This document shows, piece after piece, positions 46,569 to 57,299 of a stretch of DNA of 64,000 nucleotides. Each line of letters starts with the position of its first letter. Positions within the stretch are counted from its first letter, which is position 1. The position numbers were made by a program, and so were the translations under genes. Source of the DNA: Limnanthes douglasii subsp. nivea. Taxonomy: Eukaryota > Streptophyta > Magnoliopsida > Brassicales > Limnanthaceae. Location of the stretch: positions 109,775,000-109,838,999 of the forward strand of contig JAUPFV010000003.1 of assembly GCA_036936605.1 (NCBI GenBank), given 5' to 3'. The notes below the pieces were generated by a model. That model was not told the origin of the DNA, did no database searches, and saw only the letters and a program-made list of their open reading frames with translations.

Positions 46569-48011
46569 GGGAAAAGCTAAACTGAGATCCGTTTTGGCTA
46601 TAATGAGACCCCATTATAATGAAACCTTTTTTTGTTATAATGAGACCCCAAATTTTACTAAAACACCCTTAATATATAAACCCTTTTCCAGCCATCTCGC
46701 TCTTCCATCTTCCCTCTTCCATCTTCTCTTTCTTCCCTCTTCCCTCCTCCCTCTTCCCTCCTCTCTTCCTAACTCCCTCTTGCTCCTGGTAATTTCAGTT
46801 TTTCGAACTTCCGTTTCATTTTTTTGTTAATTTAGCTTTGAAGTGACTATTTATGTAGTTTTTATTTGGTGGTTTTGGTTGAATTTGGAATTTTTCGAAC
46901 TTCCGTTTCATTTATTTTTTGTTAATTTAGCTTTGAAATGACAATTTATGTAGTTTTTATTTGATGTTCTTGGTTGAATTTGGAAGATGTTGTGTTTGGT
47001 GGTGTTCTGTTCATGTTGTAGTACAAAATTACTGTTTTTGTGTTTGGTATGTGATGGAGTTTAGGGTTTTGGTGCTTGAACTTGTTTTGTTTTATTTCAG
47101 CTTAATTTAGCAGTAAAATATACTCGAACTCGACCTTTTATTTTGTAAGTGTTTCGTAATCTTACTAATAGCAACCCAATCTTTCGTCGCTTCATCTACC
47201 TCTGTTTCACACACCACCAACAAAAACATGAGAAAAATCCTTCATTTACCCGGGATCCGAAAACCTAACAATCGACGACCCAACCCGAAACCAATTGCCC
47301 ATCGCAACCGCCAATGGAATACTCTTCCACAAGAAGCTCCATCAATTTCCTCACATTTTCAACCGGGTTCTTGAAATTCTGTTCTGGTCCAATGCTGATG
47401 TGGCGGTGGAAGAGAGTTTCGATCGGTTTCGATTCGTGGCTGAAACGGGGAGTGTGATTAAGGTGTCGGTTAAGGTTAATGGCTCGTTGGGTTTTTCTGG
47501 GTTGGATGATTTGGAGATGGATTTATGGCGGTTTCGGTTACCAGATTCGACTAGACCGGAACTCACTAGCGTGGTTTATGAGGGTGGGTAGTTAATAGTT
47601 ACGGTGCCTAAAGGATCCAAACAGGAATCGGAGGAAGTTTACGGCGAAAGAGGATTTAGAGAAGATAATAAGTTTGTGATTGTACAATGATGTTTTATTT
47701 TTGATGTTTAAAGAAATCATTTATATTTTTGTTACCTTTAAATTAGTGGTGATCAAAATTGTACGTAAATTGGTTTCATTAGGTTTCAAGAAATAAATTG
47801 TAATTCAGCGAAAAAAGAAAAAGATTAGTTTTAGAGAGAAGTTTGGTGGAAGAATAAGAAGAACATGGTTAGATTTTTGGTTGAAAACTTTTGGTTGAAA
47901 ACTTGATTTTATATGTTGGGTAAAATGGTCATTTTACATAAAATAAAATAAAAAGTTTTGGCTTAGGGTCTCATTATAGCCAGACCCTAAGGGTCTGAAT
48001 ATAATTTTGCC
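46569..48011. mobile_element. Mutator-like element carrying a host gene fragment (Pack-MULE type)
   Basis: The ends are inverted. The left has ggctataatgagacccc near 46596 and the right has gggtctcattatagcc near 47967, with the outer ends starting GGGAAAAGCTAAACTGAGA and, complemented, GGCAAAATTATATTCAGAC. The flanks ttaattcaa (46560-46568) and ttaattcga (48013-48021) form a 9-bp target duplication with one change. The LINE reading is continuous across it. The interior has no transposase but does hold intron-like sequence and a small-heat-shock-like coding fragment. Boundaries may be off by one or two bases. Confidence 0.75.
47230..47690 (+). pseudogene. Captured fragment of an HSP20-like (alpha-crystallin fold) gene
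   Basis: The open reading 47295-47591 (98 codons, extended past a stop) contains DLWRFRLPDSTRPELTSVVY, EGG, a stop at 47590-47592, then LIVTVPKGSKQES. The LP(x)n-P-x(n)-G-x-L-x-V-x-VPK pattern is the end of the alpha-crystallin domain in plant HSP20-like proteins. The upstream part, LEILFWSNADVAVEESFDRF, fits no family I can name. The stop replaces a Glu codon by one base. GT and AG sites around 46789 and 47100 suggest that intron sequence was captured too. Composition is richer in G+C than the element ends. Not functional as an HSP. Confidence 0.6.
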
Positions 48012-48317
48012 ATTAATTCGACTTTATGTGTCCCAAATATCTTGGATCAATCTCATTAGAACGAACACATCCTCAAACGCTCATTAATTATTTGGTTTGT
48101 CATTCTCGAATTCTTTGGTTTGTCATTCATGGATAGCTCACTGGTAAAAACAAACTTTTTGTGTCATATGTAATGGCTTCTCAAAATCCACCAACCACTT
48201 ATTAGTGGATTACCTTTACTTCAATCACTTTAGAATGCTCGCTCTAGAACATTTAAGTTGTTCTTCACGATCACCAATTATGATCGCCCTTATCCAAATC
48301 AATTTGATGTTTAAGTT

Positions 48318-49013
48318 AGGCATGGGCGTTTCAACCGGAACCGAAAGAACAGAACCGAACCAAACCAAACCGGATCTCGTACCTTCATAGTACCCAAATG
48401 ATTCTAGTTTTTAATTTCCCACGGTTCTCGGTTCGGAACCGAACCGAACCGGAAAACCGTGGGTACCTGTTAGAAACCGCACTCATATATTAACCCTAAA
48501 TTTAACAATATTTGAAAAAATATTTCTGTTTTTAAAAATTAGATTCCTTCTAAATCCGTGTTCAATCACTAACCTCTAATTATGTTGTTTTTTTAATGAA
48601 TGATAACATAGTTAACTCAAAGTGGCGACATATTTACAAATATTTATACGTATAAATAAAATAATAAAATAACAACATTTATATAATCTAATAAACTGAT
48701 TCTATCTTCCTTTCTTTTTATATTATTAACATTATTCTTTAATATATTAATTTGATTTTTTTTTATTATTAACATTATTCTTTAATATATTAATTTTGAT
48801 TTTTTTTTATATTTGGTACTTCTTCTTTTTATAATCTAACGTAATTTTATAATTTTTATTTATAAAATAAATTTTATATTTGTTAAAATTGCATAGCATT
48901 TAAAATATCCGAAAATATCGGATTGGAATCGAATTAAATATTCATACCGAACCGAAGTAGAATGAACCGAAGCAAAATCGAAGGAACCGAAAACCGAATA
49001 CCCTACCTACCTA
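48318..49013. mobile_element. Non-autonomous hAT-like element
   Basis: The left end starts aggcatgggcgtttcaacc and the right end, complemented, starts taggtaggtagggtattcgg. Both are followed by repeats of the aaccgaaccgaacc type (48330-48470, 48940-49000), an arrangement common in plant hAT relatives with a TxGGGxxGGGC start. The flanks gtttaagtt (48309-48317) and gttgaagtt (49014-49022) differ by one base. The middle is A+T-rich and non-coding. It contains a tandem copy of a block with attattaacattattctttaat (48721 and 48765). Confidence 0.68.
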
Positions 49014-49200
49014 GTTGAAGTTATCGTTCGCAATCACCAATCCTGTTAGTTTTTGGATTACAACTCCTTCCAACCTCGGTCATAGGTTTTTAGACTGCAA
49101 CCTCCTAACTTTAGTTATTTTGTAAGTGCCGCTTTGAGCACAATGATCTATCGCTTCGAGCAAAAATATATATTAAATTTTAAAAACAAATCTAAAATGT

Positions 49201-49744
49201 TCTCGGACTCTTTTACTTTGGTATCTGAATATCCTACCGCATCTTCTTAAATATATAAATTTCACGAGTCAGAATATTTCGACCTTTTTTTATTTTCGTT
49301 AGAAGTGTTCCATATCTTTTATTTTACTTTCCATTTCGAATAACATATTGTAAGTTTGTAACTATACTATTATATGGGAAAATGCGACTAAATTTTATAT
49401 TAGTGTAATTTTAGATGCCAAATGGTACCCGATATAATTATAATCTATGATTAAGTTCATTTATTATTTCCTATAGAGAAAAGAAACCTTATTTCTCCTT
49501 GCCACACCAATACTACTTTCTAAAATATAAAAACATATTCACGTCGAATCATTTGTGATGATACTCCCTAGTAAATAGTAGAAGTGTTGGGCTTAACTGG
49601 GCTGGCTTGTATAAACAAGAAACTTATATAAACAAGAAACGGGATTTATTGGTACATTTAAAAGTCCAACACAACCGCAGCAACGCATATCTATCAACTA
49701 TCATTGTCTACTTGATATTGAGAAGAGCGTTTTATAAGCACAAC
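49201..49744. other. Intergenic stretch
   Basis: No gene. The right part (about 49560-49740) shares blocks with repeats A and B (tataaacaagaaac, gtccaacacaa, gtctacttgatatt, gcgttttataagcacaa) and is the 3' flank of the gene at 49745-50681. Confidence 0.5.
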
Positions 49745-50681
49745 TTAGTGATTATCATGATTTTTAACCCTCTCTTGGACACTCCTATACTCCTGTGTAT
49801 CAACAGGCTGACTCAGGTCTTTAATCTCATCCACCGCCACATCAGTCTCTAAATTCCTCTCAGCTTCACTTTCATTCTCCCCCTGACCTTCAGAGAAGGT
49901 TCCTTTCTCTGTCTTCACCTTCTCTGGTATCTTCTCTGGCGTCCCTGGAGTGGTCTTCTCTGACATCCCCCTAGCCAAGCTCCAATTCCCTTCCCACGAA
50001 TCCCTTCGCGTGTACATCACTTTTTGCCTAGTCCCAAAGCAAGTCTTGAAACTTGACAGATCATCAAATGGGTCGATGGTCATTCTACACTCTGTTGCCT
50101 GCCCCTAACATATTCAAGTTCCAAAAGTGACAAAAATGTAAGTTTATATAATAAAAAGATTGGGGGTTAGTTCATTAGCTTAAACATGTACAAAGAAATT
50201 TAGATTTAATAAGTGTTTCAAAATCTTGGGATTCGTAGTTCTTTGGTTCGGGAATCGGGTCAGATTCGAAACCGAACCTTCTCGGTCATCGGCACAGAGT
50301 ATTTCCAGTTCGCCACCAACGAATCTGTTATGTTCCTCCGGTAATTGTTCTCCGTGTCAGCATCAAAGCTGCTTGAAAAACTTGGTGAACTTGAATCGTG
50401 AAAGGGCTTTTGAACAGGCTCGTCTTCGAGTTCGGATTCGGTTGTAGGTCCCTGAATATTCATGTTTCAAAGCTGACATGTATTATTATTCTATATATAA
50501 GAGTGTAGTAATTAAGTATCTTGGTTTCCGGCACTAAAACATGAATAAAATAATTAAGAAGACACGGACTTACTTGGTGCGCAGAAGAGAAAGAGTAAGA
50601 GCTGGTGATTCTTGGTGTTGATCCGATATAATTAGAGATCTGACGAGGGCTGACTCTTTTGGTTAAAAATATGGATGCCAT
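49745..50681 (-). CDS. Candidate host gene, three exons, 211 codons, function unknown
   Basis: Exons in minus order are 50681-50574 (36 codons), 50451-50278 (58 codons) and 50098-49745 (117 codons plus stop). Both introns (122 and 179 bp) have GT-AG ends and are phase 0. The second donor (aag|gttcgg) is weak. The N-terminus MASIFLTKRVSPRQISNYIG is basic, Ser-rich and free of acidic residues, like a mitochondrial targeting peptide. The middle is Ser- and Asp/Glu-rich. The third exon starts with TIDPFDDLSSFKTCFGTRQK and then becomes very hydrophilic (Glu/Lys/Thr/Pro), without membrane segments. No known family is recognised. The consistent phases and absence of stops set it apart from every other frame in the window. 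Confidence 0.6.
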
Positions 50682-50699
50682 CTTTTTGTTTTGGCTGAT

Positions 50700-51988
50700 G
50701 CTTTCGGCGAGAGGAATCTCTTAGGTTTTTGCGAGAGTAGGATGAACCGTAAAACGAGTTTTAAAGCAAATCGATGGTGGTGATTTGAGAGTGTCCATCC
50801 CGTGTGATATTCTGTGAATGACACCTGTTTTATAATTTTGACACGTGTTAAACTTTCTGTGCACGGGTTGTGATTGTATTTTTTACTTTATATCACGAAT
50901 ACTGTGTACGGTTGATAAGTAGGTTCATTGTAAAGATGGTGGTCTGGTCACGTCACATCCAAGAGTCCATATTTCATAAGTATATGTTCAGAACATACTA
51001 GACTATTTTTTTATTAGCGGTTTGTTTTTGGATCACATGGACAAAGTTAAAACGTTGTAACTTTTTTTTATTAGCGGTTAATTAGTCTATTTTGGATTTA
51101 ACTATGTTTATTTTTGCTTAAAATCTGAATACTAATTTATAAGCAATTGTTAAACCTCTGAGGTCATTACATGGACAAAGTTAAAAGTAACTTTTTTATG
51201 GTTATAAAAGTTTGAAACCAGTAGGTTGTTAAGTGTAGGATCCGAAGAGATTTAACTGTTTAGGAAGAGATTTTGTGTGAAAACAGTTTTTAGTTTGTTT
51301 AGTCGATCTTCTAGATTAATTTCATAGATTTTTTAGTTTAAAAGAATCCTTTTGGAAAACAAATCTCACAGTTATGTGTTTTTTTATATAAATTTCTTTA
51401 AAGAATGAATCTGAAATGTTTGATCGAATATATCTATAATTCAAACTGAAAAACTAAAAGAACGATCAGTATGGGTTTTTATCCGATAGTGATGTTTTCA
51501 GTAAGAAGAATTTTTCTATTGGTTCTTTTGTACCATTTTGTCGTTATCATAAACTTTTTTCGAAATTTTTTTCTATTGGTTCTTTTGTACTTGTTGTTAT
51601 CAGAAACCTTTTCCGCAGAGATACGACACCTGAATGGTTTTATATGATACTGATAGTTCACTATCTGATAAGTCAATTTCCGACATAAAAGACCAACGCT
51701 TGACTCATTTTTAAAATATTATTATATTTATAAAAATTATTTGTCTTTAATATAAATATTAATTTTATATAATTTAAATCTTAATTTAATAACATTATTT
51801 ACAATCTCAAATTATCGAACAACCTAAAAAGACAATTAAAACTTAAATTTTAAAAAATATTGTAACAACAAATATTTCCATTAAATAAATTTTAATTATA
51901 AGAATTTAAAATATATACATGCTATTTTTTTTTATCTAAAAGCTCTCTGGATGAAATACATATTATAAATATTTCCAATATCTTTATC
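50700..51988. other. Intergenic stretch with small local duplications
   Basis: It begins as the upstream region of the 211-codon gene. Local duplications occur: acatggacaaagttaaaa (51038 and 51173), tttttattagcggtt (51007 and 51065), and ttttctattggttcttttgtac (51511 and 51569). No gene is seen. The last 300 bases are highly A+T-rich. Confidence 0.5.
50842..50847 (-). promoter_or_regulatory. G-box / ABRE-like element
   Basis: The palindrome gacacgtgtt with CACGTG core lies about 165 bases upstream of the ATG at 50681. In plant promoters this core is bound by bZIP or bHLH factors and is common in abscisic-acid or stress-responsive genes. Presence alone does not prove regulation. Confidence 0.4.
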
Positions 51989-52006
51989 GAAGTGAAATAT
52001 ATACAT
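51989..52006. repeat. LINE target-site duplication, left
   Basis: The sequence gaagtgaaatatatacat is identical to 57270-57287. Confidence 0.92.
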
Positions 52007-52149
52007 GAACTCCGTAGACGAGGCTGATCTTTTTTTTCCGATTGATCATCATCCTCCTCTCCTGTTCCAATCTCTTTTCGCTGCTTGTCAAGTTATTTCC
52101 TCTTCATCAATGACTATCAACAACCTGTAGTTCCAAACCGAACTAGTCA

Positions 52150-53378
52150 ATGATCAATTTCCACCATTTCATACAACATTTTCAACCAACAATCAAGGCA
52201 GCAAAAAAAAACCTTACTTGGAAACATCAACCTTTCAACAAGAAAAAGCTTTTGCTAATATTGTTTGTCCTTCAAATGAGAATCTTGGAATCAAACCTAT
52301 CAACATTCAAGAAAGAAGAAAGAAATGATTATATATCCTTGCAGCTTACGGAAAGTGACAAAGAAACCTTGATTCCGGCATCAAACTTACCTTGATTGGG
52401 AAGTTCTCCAAAGGCATGTCCAAAAGACAAATTCTCAACCAATTCTTCGCGGAGAAAAAGTCCACTAGAAAGCTTACACACTCTAAGTGGGACTCCATAC
52501 ACATATTCTTAGAATTCTCGTTAAAAACTGATTTGTGTAAGCTCTGGTCTAGAGGAGTATGGTTTGTTGGTGAAACTTCAATGAGAGTCTTCAAATGGCT
52601 CTCATCTTTTAACCCTAAATATGAATGCCCCATAATGCCAATATGCATCATAATAGAGAACGTATATGAATACCTCTATAATAAAGATTTCATACACTAT
52701 ATTGCCTCTTTTGTTGGCCAACCCCTCGAAACTTAGATCCCAGCCAAGAATCGTGCTATGTTCAATGCATGCTACGCTTGGATAGAGCTGGACATCTTCA
52801 AGAAACTCCATCGTCACATCTAGGTTGGTTTTGGCATCAATGAAGAATGATGGTTACACATGAGTTGCAAAGACCTGCCAAAATATTGCTCATATTGTTT
52901 CCATATTGGCCATGGACAGAAATCCTGCCAGAAACTCAATCTTCACAATCAGGAAACAGCCAGGAAACCCAATCAACAACCGCGGAGCACCATGAAAGAA
53001 AACAATTCTGTCCAAATGGAAGTTTCTTAATCTAACAGTGAAATCAAGAAAGTGCAGCCCAATAAACTTAAGTTTATCATTGTTATTCTCAATGGTAACT
53101 CCAACAGACAGACAATCAAAGAGAATGTTTCTACTGGAAATATCTCTCCTGCAATTTCAGAAAATAAAAATCCATTGAATGTAGATCTTATTGATGTTAT
53201 TAAGAACTTAGAAGAAGACTACTCTCTACTTTTCAACATTGAAACTGACAGTCACACTCCTAACCAAGACAACATTGGCAGTCTTCCTCAAACTCACATC
53301 CTCAAGAATAAAGAAGTTGATAAGTATCTTCGAACTCTTCTAAAACCAAAGATTAAAAGAAGCCAACATCAGAAATAG
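52150..53378 (+). pseudogene. LINE ORF1 (DUF4283-like domain, zinc knuckle)
   Basis: The readings run from the first ATG at 52150 through LIGKFSKGMSKRQILNQFFA, MRVFKWLSSFNPKYECPIMP, YEYLYNKDFIHYIASFVGQP and FNACYAWIELDIFKKL. Then comes an intact zinc knuckle CSYCFHIGHGQKSC (52887-52928, C-x2-C-x4-H-x4-C). After it lies a hydrophilic, Asn- and Glu-rich linker to 53378. Stops at 52395 and near 52735, and frame changes, break it. ORF1 of plant LINEs binds element RNA. The knuckle and DUF4283-like fold support that role. Confidence 0.85.
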
Positions 53379-53439
53379 AAAAGGAAATGTTATCACCAAG
53401 TCCCTCTTCAAGGTAAATCACTCCTCAAACCCTAATCCT

Positions 53440-54180
53440 TATCATGATTAAGTTCTTTTGTTGGAAACTTCTTGAAATTTGTAACAAAGCCTCCATTAGA
53501 AGGCTCAAGTTCATCATCAACAAAGAAAATCTGAACATCCTCGTTATTCTTGAGCATTTTATCAAAGAGGAGAACATCCCTTCTATTTTTAACAAGCTTG
53601 GATTCCCCAACTATTGTTCTAATTTAAGCAACAAGATCTGACTATTCTGGTCTGAGGATTTCAGCATCAACACAATCATCAACCACCTTCAGTTTTTACA
53701 CTCTACCATTACTCATAAGTCTCTAAAGAAAAACTTCTATTTAACTAGTGTTTATGCTAAATTTCAAATAATTTTAGTAGATTTGATCTCTGGAACTCCC
53801 TTAAAATTATCTCTAATTTTGTCAAAGAATGGTTTGTAATTCGTGATTTTAATTCAATTTCTTCTTCTAATGAATAGATATGGTGCACTAACTTCTGTCT
53901 TGAGAGTGATGAATATTTCAATGATACCATGAGAGAATTCTCTCTTGGTATCATGCTGGATATGTGGGTACAAGTTTCACGTGGACCAACAAATCCAAAT
54001 GGAAAAGATTGGACTGTGCTTTATTCAATTCGGAGTGGTCAGACTATTTTAACATCACCAAAGTCACTCACATGGGCAGAACCTTTTCAAACCACACTTA
54101 TTTTCTTGTCTCTATATCTAATGATAAAAATCTATGTAAATCAAGATTTAGATTTATTAACATGTGAACCTTAAGTGATA
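53440..54180 (+). pseudogene. LINE endonuclease domain, broken
   Basis: This is the exonuclease/endonuclease/phosphatase-type domain that nicks target DNA. It shows KASIRRLKFIINKENLNILV then ILEHFIKEENIPSIF (catalytic Glu in ILE), a block FVIRDFNSISSS where GDFN is usual, and GTSFTWTNKSKWKRLDCALF. The Gly of the GDFN motif is Arg and stops interrupt at about 53640 and 53875. Confidence 0.8.
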
Positions 54181-54589
54181 AATTTTAACCTATTGTAGAA
54201 GCTAACTGGAACCTGGATATGCAAGGTTATGCTTTGTTTATTTTCTGGAACAAAATCAAGATATTAAAATATGTTCTTAAGCTTTGGAACAAGCTCAACT
54301 TTGGAAATATTTTTGACAAATTTATTAAGGCTGAAGACAATGTTAATCATATGGATCAAATTCTTCAAAACAACATCAACCTAGAAAACAATAACAATTT
54401 ATCCAAAGTTAATGCTCTCATTCTTCATGCTCTAAAAGTAGATGAATCATACTGGCATAAAAAACTTTTACGAACTGGATTAAGAATGATGGTGGAAATA
54501 CCAAATTCTACCATTCCTACGTTAAGAAGAAAACAAGAAAAAACAAGATCACTTGCATTAAAGAAAACTCTACTTGGATCACTAAGGAT

Positions 54590-56900
54590 CATTTGATTGA
54601 TAACTCTGCTCTAAATTATTTCAAAAAGATTTTAACTAACAATTTTGATCTCAATCACAGGACTAACAACAATCTCATTAATAGTCCATTGTTCAAGAAC
54701 ATCCCTAAACTAATTACTGATATGTCAACACTAAATTAATGATGCCTCCTACTGAAGATGAAATATTCAACACTATCAAGAGCCTCAACCCTTCTAGTGT
54801 GGCGGGCATGGATAGATTTAATTAATGTTTCTATATTACCTTATGGAAGATCATAAAACAGGATTTTTGTGCCGATGTTAACTCCTTCGTCCACGACCAA
54901 GACATCCCCAAAGCCATCCTCTCTACAATAATTTGTCTCATTCCAAGACCAGTAATCCTACAAACTGGAATCATTATAGACCGATTAGCCTTTACATCTT
55001 TAGAAAAATAATTATCTCCAAAATTATCAACAACAGAATATCGATTCGTCTTCTTCTTAAAATTATTCCTGAAGTGCAAGGAGCATATGTAACAAATAAG
55101 TCAATACATGAAAGCATTCTTATTGCTAAATAAACGATTTATGATCTTAATAGAAAGGTGAAAGCTGGGAACATTCTTATCAAAGTGGACATGGCTAAAG
55201 CCTTTGATAGAATGTCCCACAACTTTATCATTAAAGTTTTGTTCTGTTTTGGTTTTGATTCAAACTTTGTTTATCTTATAGAAAGCATGATCATAAACAT
55301 TCATGTTTCTATTTTAATAAATGATGAGGCCATTGGTCATTTTAAAACTAAAAAATCCCTAAGAAAAGAGGATCCTCTATCCCCAAATCTTTTCATTATT
55401 ACTAAGGAGGTTCTTCAAAGCGGCATAAACAATCTTTTTAAATAAAATAAGCTTTAAAATAAACTACTATGAGTTCTATTATTCATTTCTTGCTTAGCTT
55501 TTGCGGTTGACCTACTAAGTTTCACTAACAATTTTCCCTCTTTCAGTGCTACTCTTTGTAATTTTTTGTAGGACTATCAAGATCTCTCAGGCCAAACTAT
55601 AAATAAAGACAAGGCTAAGATTATCTCATCAGCGAATTCTTCTTCAATTAGACTTTCTTCGATTTTTAATCTGACTTTCTCCCTACTTCATACATGGGTA
55701 TTACTCTCAGAAACAACAACAAAGCTTTTAGTTATGAGCTCTGATTAATAAAATCAGACAAAACATCTTTAATTAGGATAGGAAAAATCTTTCCTACGGT
55801 GGAAGACTCATCCTTATCTCTTCTGTTCTTCTAGCCATTCCTAACTACTGGCTCCAGTGCTGCTCTATTCCTAAGGGAATCATCAACAAAATTGAGAATC
55901 TATTCAATAAGTTCCTATGGGGTTCTAATCATGTTTTCTCCAAAATCCACTAGTCTAGTTGGTCCAAGGTTTGTAAGCCATTCAATGAAGGAGGTTTGAA
56001 TGTCAAAAATCTCAAAGATATTCATGATACATACTCTTGCAAGATTTGGATCAATTTCACGAAGGAAAAGTCTCTTTGGGTAGATATGTTCACAATATAT
56101 ACTGCAATAATATGCATTCTTTGCAGGCCAACTTCTCTGCTAAAACTAAATCTCATGTTTGGAAATGAATGGATACCATTAAAAACACTAGTGAACCTTA
56201 TATCAAGTGGAATGTAGGCTGTGGAAAAATTGACTTTTGGCTCGAAAATTGGTTTAGAAAATATCCTCTTATTATGCTTGATAATAATTTGGACAACAAC
56301 TGGTATAGAATAGACAATATTTCTAATTTCTGGGAAAACGACACGTGGAACAAAAGCAAGCTCACTTGAATTTTTTCTCATATTGATTTGAAATCTATTG
56401 ATAATATCAAGTTAGATGATCAGAAAATTGACTCTCTGAGTTAGCTTGCTTCTAAAGATGGTCACCATAATACTAAATACACTTGGAATTTGACAAGGAA
56501 GCATCAAAACTCTTATAATCTCTATTGGCAAGATTTGGAATTCTATCACCCCCAGGAAATGATCTTTTATTACCTGGAGATTAATTATCAACTACCTTCC
56601 TATAGACACCATTTTACAGAAGAGACATATAATCTTGGCATCCAAATGCTAATTTTGTTCAAGCATTGAATCTACTAACCACTTGTTTATAGACTGTAAC
56701 GTTTCTTGGGCTATTTGGTCTTATTTCTCCTATATCTTCAAAATTGGTATAAGAAGACGCATGGAAATCATTCATATGATGAGATACTGGTTCTTGAATT
56801 CGGGCAAAGACATCCACATTGACTCTATTCTGCCTCATATCATATGTTGGGCTATTTGGCAGGCTAGGAAGAAATCTAAGGTCAATCTATCTTTTTTTTA
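54590..56900 (+). pseudogene. LINE reverse transcriptase and zinc-binding region, inactivated
   Basis: RT blocks in order are PPTEDEIFNTIKSLNPSSV, PTNWNHYRPISLY, VQGAYVTNKSIHESILIA, and KVDMAKAFDRMSHNFI (first catalytic Asp intact). LRKEDPLSPNLF follows, with the normal GD replaced by ED. The box C reading is LAFAVDLLSFTNNFPSF: the first of the two catalytic Asp residues is Val (55506-55508). The zf-RVT region (56480-56880) has LYWQDLE, then a Cys-containing FIDCNVSWAIWSYF block and ICWAIWQARKKSK. No RNase H follows. Stops at about 55130 and 55550 and frameshifts occur. Confidence 0.87.
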
Positions 56901-57269
56901 AATTCCATTAACTATATCAAACAAATGCTTTATGGTTTAGATCATGCTTCCCTTCTGAACAAAAAGCACTAGTTTAACACTAATAATGGTTCTTCAGATA
57001 TGTAGGGTTGTTTAACTATTCAATTGTTTCAAGGTGGGAGGAACGTTTCTGGTTATTGTCCTTTTGTGTTCCATTGTTTTACTTCTTCTTCATCAATTCT
57101 GACGGTTGAGGGAAGATTAAAATTTGGCCCGCTCTTTAGAATTTGAGTATTTGAATATGTGTATGATTTTTGGGTCGGGTATTATATTGGGCCTGGTCTT
57201 TATCCCCTTTATTGAGTGGGACTATAATTTGTCTATTAATAAAATAATTTTCTTTTTCCAAAAAACAAA

Positions 57270-57287
57270 GAAGTGAAATATATACAT
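57270..57287. repeat. LINE target-site duplication, right
   Basis: This is identical to 51989-52006. Confidence 0.92.
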
Positions 57288-57299
57288 ATATCATAATAT

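Larger units (their letters stand above)
42431..49200 (+). mobile_element. Old L1-type LINE with two nested insertions
   Basis: ORF1, endonuclease, reverse transcriptase and zinc-binding remnants follow in order on the plus strand. A Mutator-like element (46569-48011) and an hAT-like element (48318-49013) interrupt the 3' part. Reading resumes after each, which dates the LINE as older than both. The 5' end may reach 41291 or earlier, and the 3' end near 49200 is a guess. Stops and frameshifts occur throughout. Confidence 0.78.
52007..57269 (+). mobile_element. L1-type LINE, near full length (5.26 kb), inactive
   Basis: Perfect 18-bp direct repeats flank the element (51989-52006 and 57270-57287). 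ORF1, endonuclease, RT and a zinc-binding C-terminus follow in order. The 3' end has an AATAAA-like signal (taataaaata, 57236-57245) and ends in an A-rich stretch aaaaaacaaa. No RNase H domain follows the zinc-binding region, unlike the LINE remnants at 11.3 and 38.8 kb, so it belongs to another subfamily or lost that domain. Frameshifts and stops in both ORFs and a damaged RT box C make it inactive. The intact target duplication shows that insertion is fairly recent compared with the other LINEs. Confidence 0.92.
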
